Positions 5,744 through 11,686 of a stretch of 11,686 nucleotides of DNA are shown one piece after another. Below the pieces are notes generated by a model that made no database searches, was not told where the DNA came from, and saw only the letters and a program-made list of their open reading frames with translations. The translations under genes were made by a program, and so were the position numbers. Source of the DNA: JBDTMC01 sp039934475 (GTDB taxonomy: Bacteria > Acidobacteriota > Terriglobia > Bryobacterales > Bryobacteraceae); the NCBI GenBank assembly GCA_039934475.1, contig JBDTMC010000247.1, positions 1 through 11,686 of the forward strand, given 5' to 3'. Within the stretch, counting starts at the first letter, position 1; each line of letters starts with the position of its first letter.

Positions 5744-7174
5744 ATGAGCACAAAAATTGCGATGATTGGCGCCGGCAGCATTGTCTTTTGCAAGACGCTG
5801 ATGAGCGACATTATGGCTACGCCCGCGCTGGCCGGATGCGAGTTCGCTTTGATGAGCCGCACTGAGGAGAAATTGCGGCGCATGGAAGACTTCGGCCGCC
5901 GTATGCTGGCCGACAACGGGTTGCCAGGCAAGGTCTGGGGCACGCTTGACCGTCAGGAGGCCATTCGCGACGCGGATTTCGTGGTGGTGATGATCCAAGT
6001 GGGCGGCGTCGATGCCTTCGAGATCGATTACAAGATCCCGCTGAAGTATGGCGTGGACCAGTGCATCGCGGATTCGTTGGGACCGGGCGGCATTTTCCGC
6101 GGTCTGCGCGCGATTCCGGTGCTGGTCGACATCGCTCGCGACATGGAACGGCTGGCTAAACCCGGCGCCATCATGCTGCAATACGCCAACCCGATGGCGG
6201 CTAATTGCCTGGCTTTGGGAAAAGCCACCAACGTTTCGTTTGTCGGACTGTGTCACGGCGTGCAAACCACCCTCGACCTGATTTCGCGCTATTGCAGCGT
6301 GCCCAAGGACGAGATCACCTACACCTGCGGCGGCATCAATCACATGGACTGGTTCCTCACCTTGAAGCACAAGGGCCGGGACTTGTACCCCATGCTGCGC
6401 GAGTTATTCGAGAAACCGGAGTATTACAAGAACGAGAAGGTGCGCGGCGAAGTCTTCCGGCATTTCGGTTACTTCATGACCGAAAGCACTGGCCACTTAA
6501 GCGAGTACGTACCGTGGTTCCGCAAGAACGCCAAGGCCATGGGGTTGTACTGCGATGAGCCGAGCTTTGGCGGTGAGACCGGAGCTTACTACTCCTGGTG
6601 CCGCACGATCGGCGACTATTACTCGAGTAACGACCCCTTGAAATTCGAGAGCACCGCCATCGACCGCCGTAGCGTGGAATATTGCTCCTACATTATCGAG
6701 GCTGTCACTACCGGCAAGCCGTTCCGCTTTATGGGGAACGTGCGGAACAACGGTTACATCACCAATCTTCCGCAGGGCTGCTGTGTGGAAGTTCCGACCT
6801 TCGCCGACGATACCGGGCTTCGTCCCACTGTGGTGGGCGATCTACCCATGCAATGCGCGGCGCTCTGCCTGACCAATATCAACGTGCAGATGCTGACCGC
6901 CGATGCCGCGTTGAATTCCGACACCGAGCGGCTGGTGCAAGCCGTGGCCATGGACCCTCTCACTGGCGCGGTTTGTACACTCACTGAAATCCGGGAGATG
7001 TGCACCGAAATGTTGGCGGCACAGCGCCAATGGCTGCCGGGATTCGAAGGCAAAGATATAGCGCCGAAAGCGGTGATCTCGATTCCGGAGGATTGCGAAC
7101 CGGTGGATGTACCACTGGATCCCGCGCTGGCCGTGGGCAAGCGTTTTGGGACGTTGATTCAACAGACCCACTAA
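5744..7174 (+). CDS. Glycoside hydrolase family 4 enzyme, probable alpha-glucuronidase (or alpha-galactosidase)
   Basis: GH4 enzymes cleave glycosides by an NAD+- and Mn2+-dependent oxidation/elimination route in the cytosol. The protein has 476 residues, normal for the family. The Rossmann NAD site is MIGAGSIVF (residues 7-15). Further family blocks are SLGPGGIFRGLRAIP, QYANPM (146-151), GLCHGV with the metal-binding Cys170 and His171, and GGINHMDWF with Asn199 and the second metal ligand His200, spaced as in Thermotoga AglA (Cys174, His203). From memory, the tetrapeptide after the Rossmann half tracks substrate: CHSV in MelA alpha-galactosidases, CHG-x in alpha-glucuronidases, CN-x-P or CDMP in phospho-glycosidases. 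CHGV, plus a mannonate dehydratase 15 bases downstream, favours alpha-glucuronidase. The family call is firm and the substrate is tentative. Confidence 0.88.
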   Translation: MSTKIAMIGAGSIVFCKTLMSDIMATPALAGCEFALMSRTEEKLRRMEDFGRRMLADNGLPGKVWGTLDRQEAIRDADFVVVMIQVGGVDAFEIDYKIPLKYGVDQCIADSLGPGGIFRGLRAIPVLVDIARDMERLAKPGAIMLQYANPMAANCLALGKATNVSFVGLCHGVQTTLDLISRYCSVPKDEITYTCGGINHMDWFLTLKHKGRDLYPMLRELFEKPEYYKNEKVRGEVFRHFGYFMTESTGHLSEYVPWFRKNAKAMGLYCDEPSFGGETGAYYSWCRTIGDYYSSNDPLKFESTAIDRRSVEYCSYIIEAVTTGKPFRFMGNVRNNGYITNLPQGCCVEVPTFADDTGLRPTVVGDLPMQCAALCLTNINVQMLTADAALNSDTERLVQAVAMDPLTGAVCTLTEIREMCTEMLAAQRQWLPGFEGKDIAPKAVISIPEDCEPVDVPLDPALAVGKRFGTLIQQTH

Positions 7175-7176
7175 GT

Positions 7177-7187
7177 GGGGAAGGGAA
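7177..7187 (+). promoter_or_regulatory. Ribosome binding site deciding the uxuA start
   Basis: The purine run GGGGAAGGGAA lies directly before ATG 7190-7192. It makes that ATG a better start than the upstream in-frame GTG at 7175, which would itself contain the purine run and only add MGKGS. Confidence 0.5.
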
Positions 7188-7189
7188 GT

Positions 7190-8272
7190 ATGTCTGATTT
7201 GACTCGCCGTAGTTACTTGAAGTCCGTCAGTTTGGCGGGTGCCGCCGCCGCCGCGCCAGGCACGGCCGCGGCGGCCCGCAAACCGCTCGCCGGCGGCATC
7301 CAGTTCACTGAGATCTTCTCGCCCGGGCAGACCGACCGGTTCCGCCTGGCGCGGCAAATGGGCATCGGCAATGCCATTGCCGGCGTCTCCGGTGAGCTCT
7401 CGAAGGTCCGGCGCGCGGACTATGTCGAGACACTCACGCGCATCAAGTCGGAGTTCGCCGCAGCGGGACTGAAGATTGCGGGAGTGGAGAGCCATCCGGT
7501 GGCGGCGGAGAAGATCAAACTGGGCCTTCCCGGCCGCGATGAAGAGATCGAAAACTATAAAGCGGCCATCGTCGCCTTGAAGCGGGTCGGCATCCCGATG
7601 ATCTGCTACAACTGGATGGCCGGACTCGGGTGGTACCGGACGAAGATGAACCTCCCTGAGCGTGGAGGCGCGCTGGTAAGTGAGTTCAATAACGCCGACG
7701 CCAACAAGCTTGGGCTGACGGAATGGGGCGAGGTGAGTGAAGAGAAGGTGTGGCAGAACCTCGAATACTTTCTCAAGGCAGTGATGCCGGTGGTGGACGA
7801 AACCGGCATGCAGATGGCGCTGCACCCGGATGATCCTCCGCTGTCGCCGTTGCGCGGAATCGGCCGCATTCTCACCAGCGCGGCGAACTACCGGCGGGTG
7901 ATGGACATCGTACCGAGCCCGTTAAACGGTATTACTTTTTGCCAGGCTAACTTCCGTTTGATGGGAGAGGATCTGGAAGCGCTGGTGCGTGAATGGTGCG
8001 GTCAGAAGAAGATTTTCTTCGTCCATTTCCGCGATATCGAAGGAACAAAAGAGCATTTCCGCGAGACGTTCCACGATAACGGGTCCACCGATATGGCGCG
8101 CATGTTGAAGGTCTATTCGGAATGCGGCTTCAGCGGTCCCATGCGTCCCGATCACGCGCCTACGATGGAGGGCGAGGCGAACGACCATCCTGGATACGCG
8201 ATGACCGGGAAGGTGTTTGCGTTTGGCTATATGCGGGGAATCCTTGACGCTTACGGCTACCCCAGCGAATAA
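7190..8272 (+). CDS. uxuA: Mannonate dehydratase with Tat-like N-terminal signal
   Basis: Dehydrates D-mannonate to 2-keto-3-deoxy-D-gluconate in glucuronate breakdown. The 360-residue TIM-barrel protein shows the UxuA metal ligands by motif: His212 in HPDDPP, Cys251 in ITFCQ, His279 in VHFRD and Asp321 in RPDH. His322 and Tyr336 sit at the same 14-residue distance as the catalytic His/Tyr pair reported for the Streptococcus suis enzyme. FHDNGSTDM is also typical. Unusually, residues 5-12 (LTRRSYLK) fit the twin-arginine consensus and lead into an Ala-rich hydrophobic stretch ending near AAAA-RK (about 30-33). The usual UxuA is cytosolic and lacks this. The gene lies 15 bases after GH4 and 5 before the aldo/keto reductase, evidently in one operon. 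Function is well supported; export is inferred. Confidence 0.9.
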   Translation: MSDLTRRSYLKSVSLAGAAAAAPGTAAAARKPLAGGIQFTEIFSPGQTDRFRLARQMGIGNAIAGVSGELSKVRRADYVETLTRIKSEFAAAGLKIAGVESHPVAAEKIKLGLPGRDEEIENYKAAIVALKRVGIPMICYNWMAGLGWYRTKMNLPERGGALVSEFNNADANKLGLTEWGEVSEEKVWQNLEYFLKAVMPVVDETGMQMALHPDDPPLSPLRGIGRILTSAANYRRVMDIVPSPLNGITFCQANFRLMGEDLEALVREWCGQKKIFFVHFRDIEGTKEHFRETFHDNGSTDMARMLKVYSECGFSGPMRPDHAPTMEGEANDHPGYAMTGKVFAFGYMRGILDAYGYPSE

Positions 8273-8277
8273 TAGTC

Positions 8278-9339
8278 ATGCTCCCCGGTAAAGCCACTGC
8301 TGCTGGAACTTCCAGGCGTTCGTCGCGATTCCCTGCTCAACGCGCGGCCGGCTTCTACCGGCAGGCTCAGGATCTCTGGCTTTCTAACATCGGAATCGGG
8401 ACCTATCTAGGCGAAGCAAACGACGCCATTGATGCCGCCTACACCGAGTCCGTCACCGCTGCCGTCCGGGGCGGCATTAATGTCATCGACGCCGCCATCA
8501 ATTACCGCCAGCAGCGTTCCGAACGCGCCATCGGCAAGGCGATCGCGGCACTGGCTGCTTCCGGCGAGATCAATCGGGACGAAGTAATCATCTGCACAAA
8601 AGCCGGCTTCCTGGTGCCGGGCTTGACTCCAGCCGATGTACTCGCCGATTCCGACGTTGTTTCCGGCGTTCATTCGATGGCGCCCGTTTTCCTGGAAGAC
8701 CAGATTCAACGAAGCCGGACGAATTTGGGAGTCGAATCGATCGACGTGTTCTACCTCCACAACCCGGAGACACAACTCTCCATGGTCAGTCTTGACAGGT
8801 TCTATGAGCGAGTGGAGGCGGCCTTCGACCGGCTGGAGCAATTTGTGAGCGACGGCACCATCGCGTTTTACGGAGTAGCGACCTGGGACGGGTTACGGAA
8901 ACCGCTGGGCGCGCCGCACGCGCTCTCCCTGGATCGTCTGGTGGAGACAGCCGTACGGGTGGCCGGGGTCCAGCACCACTTTCGCTTCGTACAGCTTCCG
9001 TTCAACCTTTCCATGCCCGAGGCTTTCGTTCGTCAGGTAGACACGCTGAAGGGTGAGCCGGCGACGATTCTTGAGTACGCCGCTGACAGGGGCATCACCG
9101 TCGTGGCGAGTGCCTCCTTGATGCAGGCCCGGCTTGCCGCAGCGTTGCCCGAAGAACTGGGACGCCGGATCAGCGGTGCCGCGACCAACGCGCAGCGAGC
9201 GATTCAGTTTGCGCGGTCCGCTCCCGGGATTACCACGGCCTTGGTCGGCATGAGCAACTGCAAGCACCTCGTTGAGAACCTTGGTATCGCCGCGTTGTCC
9301 GCGATCCAACCTGGCGTTTATGCCAGCCTCTTTCGATGA
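8278..9339 (+). CDS. Aldo/keto reductase family oxidoreductase
   Basis: An NAD(P)H-dependent carbonyl reductase of the AKR TIM-barrel superfamily, 353 residues. The catalytic tetrad is visible: Asp71 and Tyr76 (NVIDAAINY, 5 apart as in the classical Asp50/Tyr55), Lys108 (IICTKAGF) and His161 (FYLHNPE). The beta/alpha barrel begins at LSNIGIGTYLGE after a polar leader of about 35 residues. The ATG follows the uxuA stop by 5 bases without a clear Shine-Dalgarno, so it is probably coupled. Its TGA overlaps the next start as ATGA. The late block GITTALVGMSNCKHLVEN is the usual C-terminal cofactor-binding region. The substrate is unknown. Given its place after GH4 and UxuA it could reduce a keto-sugar acid such as fructuronate, but nothing in the sequence proves that. 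Confidence 0.88.
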   Translation: MLPGKATAAGTSRRSSRFPAQRAAGFYRQAQDLWLSNIGIGTYLGEANDAIDAAYTESVTAAVRGGINVIDAAINYRQQRSERAIGKAIAALAASGEINRDEVIICTKAGFLVPGLTPADVLADSDVVSGVHSMAPVFLEDQIQRSRTNLGVESIDVFYLHNPETQLSMVSLDRFYERVEAAFDRLEQFVSDGTIAFYGVATWDGLRKPLGAPHALSLDRLVETAVRVAGVQHHFRFVQLPFNLSMPEAFVRQVDTLKGEPATILEYAADRGITVVASASLMQARLAAALPEELGRRISGAATNAQRAIQFARSAPGITTALVGMSNCKHLVENLGIAALSAIQPGVYASLFR

Positions 9340-10430
9340 CCATCGATCTGGCCGATGGGATCGACGAACAGCTGGCGGCCGTTCCGAACTGCAGTGGCAT
9401 CTTCCTCATTCACACTGAGGGCCGCGATCCGTATCTGGCACGGACGGCGTTGCTGCGCCGCCGTCTGCTGCGGCTGCTGGCGGAACGGACCCAGCCGTCG
9501 CGCCTGCTCAGTCTGCGCTCGATCGCGCGCCGCGTCGACTACTGGCCCACGGCCTCCAGGCTGGAGACCGCTATCCTGTTTTATCGATTGGCGAGGCAGT
9601 GGTTCCCTCAGAGCTACCTCGAAGTCACGAAGTTGCGAATGCCCTCGTACGTGAAGCTGGTGCTATCGAATGCCTTCCCGAGAACGCACGTCACCACGCG
9701 GCTGAGCGGCGGCAACTTCTTCTTCGGGCCCTTCCGTACGCGCTCCAACGCTGACGATTTCCAGACAGCTTGTCTGGACCTCTTTCAGTTGCGGCGCTGT
9801 CAGGAGGATCTGGAGCCATCGCCGAACCACCCCGGTTGCATCTACGGTGAGATGAACATGTGCCTTCGGCCGTGCCAGGAAGTGGTGGGACCGCAGGAGT
9901 ATCGCAGTGAGGTTCGCCGGGTGAAGGAGTTTCTTTCCACAGGCGGCCACTCTTTGCTGGAGCCGGCGCTGGGCGCGCGCGACCAGTTGAGCGCCGAATT
10001 GCGATTCGAAGAGGCGGCGCGCGAACACACTCGGGTGGACAAGATCGAGGCGGCGTTGAAGCTGCGCGATCCGCTGGCGGCGTCGGTGCAAGACCTCTGC
10101 GGGGTGGCGATTACCCCCTGCCTGGATGCGGCCTGTGTCGAGCTATGGTTTGTGACGGCAGGCTGCTTTCAACCTCCCGTTCGCTTTCGAGTGGCGCCAG
10201 TTGAGGGCGAAATGGTGCCACTCGATCGCCGCTTGCGCGAGGCCTACGCCGCCCTGCCCCCGGCGGAGGAGGTGGAAGACCGGCAGGAGCACCTGGCGCT
10301 GCTGGCGCGCTGGTTCTATTCGTCGTGGCGCGATGGGGAGTGGCTGTCGTTCGAGCAGGGGCAGCCCCCATACCGCAAATTGGTACGCGTCCTCTCGCGG
10401 GTAGCCGCTTCCGCCCAACGTACTTCGTAA
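9336..10430 (+). CDS. Short UvrC-like protein: degenerate GIY-YIG, four-Cys cluster and UVR motif, no RNase H-like half
   Basis: 364 residues matching the N-terminal half of UvrC, the nucleotide-excision-repair incision subunit. A GIY-YIG-like domain (about 15-105) has SGIF (20-23) for GIY, YLA (33-35) for YIG, Arg41-43 and a plausible catalytic Glu77. The expected Lys after YIG is absent, and Leu95 takes the place of the usual Asn in PRYN. Next come FFGPFRTR, then Cys155, Cys168, Cys176 and Cys180, spaced 13, 8 and 4, closely matching the Fe-S cysteines of E. coli UvrC (154, 166, 174, 178). A UVR helical motif follows (about 215-240, LRFEEAAREHTRVD). The last 110 residues do not resemble the RNase H endonuclease or helix-hairpin-helix parts. 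It overlaps the aldo/keto reductase by 4 bases (ATGA). It may be a structure-binding or single-cut nuclease, like Cho, or a catalytically dead relative. Confidence 0.75.
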   Translation: MTIDLADGIDEQLAAVPNCSGIFLIHTEGRDPYLARTALLRRRLLRLLAERTQPSRLLSLRSIARRVDYWPTASRLETAILFYRLARQWFPQSYLEVTKLRMPSYVKLVLSNAFPRTHVTTRLSGGNFFFGPFRTRSNADDFQTACLDLFQLRRCQEDLEPSPNHPGCIYGEMNMCLRPCQEVVGPQEYRSEVRRVKEFLSTGGHSLLEPALGARDQLSAELRFEEAAREHTRVDKIEAALKLRDPLAASVQDLCGVAITPCLDAACVELWFVTAGCFQPPVRFRVAPVEGEMVPLDRRLREAYAALPPAEEVEDRQEHLALLARWFYSSWRDGEWLSFEQGQPPYRKLVRVLSRVAASAQRTS

Positions 10431-10486
10431 ATGCTGAAATCGGAGGCGCTGGACATGCGTCTGAGGGACAGAGAGACTGTAACTCT

Positions 10487-10828
10487 ATGAAGAAACTTAC
10501 ATTTAAGCTGATTCCGCTGATTGCTCTGACTATCCTCAGTTCGTGCGGTACCATGCCCATTGCACGGCTTCTGCACAACCCAGCGAGGTTTGAGAATCGC
10601 ACCGTGAACGTAAGTGGCGTCGTGAGTACGTCCTTCGGCGTTCCCCTGGTGGGAGGCCTGTACCAGGTGCAGGACGAATCGGGTAAGATCTACGTCCTAT
10701 CCAGCCGCGGAAGCGTACCTACCAAGGGAGCGCGGGTGAAAGTATCGGGCTTATTGAATAGCGGGGTGACGGTGGCTGGACGAGCCTACGGGACAGTGAT
10801 TCGGGAAGAGCGGGTTCACATTCACTAA
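10487..10828 (+). CDS. Small predicted lipoprotein with an OB-fold-like domain
   Basis: 113 residues. MKK, a hydrophobic core and the lipobox LSSC-G with Cys20 make a standard lipoprotein signal for signal peptidase II, so the mature protein would be membrane-anchored in the envelope. The remainder alternates short beta-strands with glycines: NPARFENRTVNVSGVV, GLYQVQDESGKIYVLS, KGARVKVSGLL and a final strand IREERVHIH. This is the pattern of small secreted OB-fold (tRNA_anti-like) domains. Start 10487 is chosen over the longer frame from 10325 because it begins the signal peptide and the extra part overlaps the UvrC-like gene. GAGAG at 10471-10475 is a weak, rather distant ribosome binding site. 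It follows the UvrC-like gene by 56 bases and may be read through or have its own promoter. Function is unknown. Confidence 0.75.
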   Translation: MKKLTFKLIPLIALTILSSCGTMPIARLLHNPARFENRTVNVSGVVSTSFGVPLVGGLYQVQDESGKIYVLSSRGSVPTKGARVKVSGLLNSGVTVAGRAYGTVIREERVHIH

Positions 10829-10834
10829 GTCAGG

Positions 10835-10868
10835 AAGCGGCCGCCCTCGATGAGGAAGACGGCCGCTT
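10835..10868 (+). terminator. Intrinsic terminator after the lipoprotein gene
   Basis: AAGCGGCCG (10835-10843) pairs perfectly with CGGCCGCTT (10860-10868). An inner CCTC/GAGG stem (10845-10848 with 10852-10855) closes most of the loop. The T-rich stretch GTTTGTCTT follows on the plus strand. It lies 7 bases after the lipoprotein stop and 8 before the stop of the convergent minus-strand gene. The hairpin may act in both directions, but the minus-strand side lacks a T-run. Confidence 0.75.
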
Positions 10869-10875
10869 GTTTGTC

Positions 10876-11686
10876 TTACAGCTTTGAGGAATGCCCGTGC
10901 TGGACTTTGGCGGTGGTCTTGCCGCCGTGCGGTTGGGCTACCAACTTCTCCAGATCCTGTTCCGGGATAGAGAGAGTGATCTTAGTCACCGCGCCCGCAG
11001 TCTTCAAGTCCAACGTATCGAGTACCTTGGACAAGGCAATCGCTTCTGGCTGGTCAGAATTCTGTTGCACCATGCCGGCCATGAACCGCATGACGTCGGC
11101 CAGCGCCTGGGCATCGCGATCAGACCGTGTCGTTGCGTCCAAACCTAACTCCACAATCGAACCAAACTGAAGGCCGCCGGCCATCTCCTGTACACCCTGG
11201 AAGAAATCGCCGCGAGCTTTTGGCGCGGGGCCGGTCAGTTCCGCGATCTTGCCGGTTAACTCACTCACAGGAACGGTAGACAGGAACCAAGCCTGATAAC
11301 GCGCGCTAAGGGCCTGGGCCTTGGCCGCCATGTCGGCCTTCAATCCGCCATTGCTGCCGCGGTCGAGTGCCGCTTTCACGCTGGTGGCGTCCCCCAACAA
11401 GGCCGTCGAGCCATCCGGGAAAGCAAACCAACCAGGTTCGGAGCCTCCGTGGTTTCCGATGATGACGGTTGCGCCCTTGTAGCTGGTGACCGTCTGCTTC
11501 TGTGTGGAAGCCATGCTGACAATCTTCGACACCGCGAAGTTCCCGCGCGCCAGAACAAGTCCATTCTTGGCGTTCGGCTGCCCCACGGAAGCGATGATGA
11601 CCTCGGTCAGATCGCGGCGGGGATCGAAGCCTGTCATGTCGATGAACTGTTGCAGATCCTTATCTTCGCTCTGAATTCTGGTCAGC
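10876..11686 (-). CDS. Hypothetical protein, N-terminus outside the window
   Basis: The frame is open to the right edge, giving at least 269 residues before TAA (10876-10878). The first complete codons read LTRIQSEDKDLQQFIDMTGF, so the Met at 11637 is internal and not the start. Features seen are GFDPRRDLTEVIIAS, followed by GLVLARGNF, a Gly-rich turn (IGNHGGSEPGWFAFPDGSTALLG), VKAALDRG, a helical region rich in Ala, and a His/Lys-rich tail (QPHGGKTTAKVQHGHSSKL). The FDP-DL, LARG and ALLG blocks resemble uncharacterised acidobacterial proteins I have seen, which supports the taxonomic guess. I recognise no enzyme motif and cannot tell whether it has a signal peptide, because the N-terminus is missing. 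It converges on the lipoprotein gene with the terminator between them. Confidence 0.75.
   Translation of the reverse strand, partial: LTRIQSEDKDLQQFIDMTGFDPRRDLTEVIIASVGQPNAKNGLVLARGNFAVSKIVSMASTQKQTVTSYKGATVIIGNHGGSEPGWFAFPDGSTALLGDATSVKAALDRGSNGGLKADMAAKAQALSARYQAWFLSTVPVSELTGKIAELTGPAPKARGDFFQGVQEMAGGLQFGSIVELGLDATTRSDRDAQALADVMRFMAGMVQQNSDQPEAIALSKVLDTLDLKTAGAVTKITLSIPEQDLEKLVAQPHGGKTTAKVQHGHSSKL

Noticed and set aside
5678..6370. The minus-strand frame of the VOC gene stays open to 6370, suggesting a 355-residue protein.
   Set aside because: The extra part is antisense to the well-supported GH4 gene, has shadow-like composition (His/Gln-rich), and the VOC start at 5677 has a proper ribosome site.
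6842..7825. A 327-residue minus-strand ORF across the GH4 and uxuA genes.
   Set aside because: Both plus-strand genes show family motifs over the whole stretch. The antisense protein is His/Arg/Leu-rich without any motif.
10325..10486. A longer upstream start for the lipoprotein frame.
   Set aside because: It overlaps the UvrC-like gene and would bury the MKK signal peptide in the middle of the protein.
10111..10602. A 163-residue minus-strand ORF over the end of the UvrC-like gene and the lipoprotein start.
   Set aside because: Its Pro/Arg/Ala-rich low-complexity sequence is typical of antisense to GC-rich coding DNA, and it would conflict with a clear lipoprotein signal.
1..11686. A search for CRISPR-like repeat arrays, tRNA genes, transposase or integrase motifs and phage or defence genes.
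   Set aside because: I saw no regularly spaced repeats, no tRNA-like GTTC loop with matching stems, and no such protein motifs. By eye only; tRNAscan-SE and a defence-system HMM search would be more thorough.

Overview
The window is GC-rich, and its protein families look like those of a soil-type Acidobacteriota bacterium, possibly a Bryobacterales or Solibacter relative. That placement is an inference from protein style: Tat-tagged sugar enzymes, the aldo/keto reductase type and the carboxy-terminal hypothetical gene. There is no rRNA or marker gene to confirm it. I see no tRNA or rRNA gene, CRISPR array, insertion sequence, integrase, toxin-antitoxin pair or recognisable defence cassette. 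The window reads as ordinary chromosome with two carbohydrate modules and a few unusual proteins.

Layout. Positions 1-255 hold the proline-rich C-terminus of a gene that enters from the left. A stretch without a confident gene follows (256-500), with one inverted repeat and a small candidate ORF.

The first module (501-5306) concerns trehalose or alpha-glucan. A GH15 hydrolase gene on the minus strand is divergent, by only 30 bp, from an otsA-otsB pair on the plus strand. OtsA joins UDP-glucose and glucose-6-phosphate into trehalose-6-phosphate, OtsB removes the phosphate, and the GH15 enzyme could degrade trehalose or a related alpha-glucan. This OtsA carries about 250 extra N-terminal residues with two membrane segments flanking a putative periplasmic sensor. 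A small VOC/glyoxalase-fold gene (5303-5677, minus) converges on otsB with overlapping stop codons.

The second module (5744-10430, plus) starts with a strongly translated GH4 enzyme. It has the CHGV signature that I associate with alpha-glucuronidases. It is followed closely by a mannonate dehydratase (UxuA) with a Tat-like signal, an aldo/keto reductase, and a short UvrC-like protein coupled by an ATGA overlap. The first two suggest use of glucuronic acid from alpha-glucuronides: GH4 would release glucuronate, and UxuA would convert mannonate to 2-keto-3-deoxygluconate. The isomerase and reductase steps between them are not in the window, unless the aldo/keto reductase supplies the reductase. 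An imperfect palindrome sits in the divergent VOC/GH4 promoter region.

The right end has a small OB-fold-like lipoprotein gene (10487-10828), a hairpin terminator (10835-10868), and a convergent hypothetical gene that runs off the right edge (10876-11686, minus).
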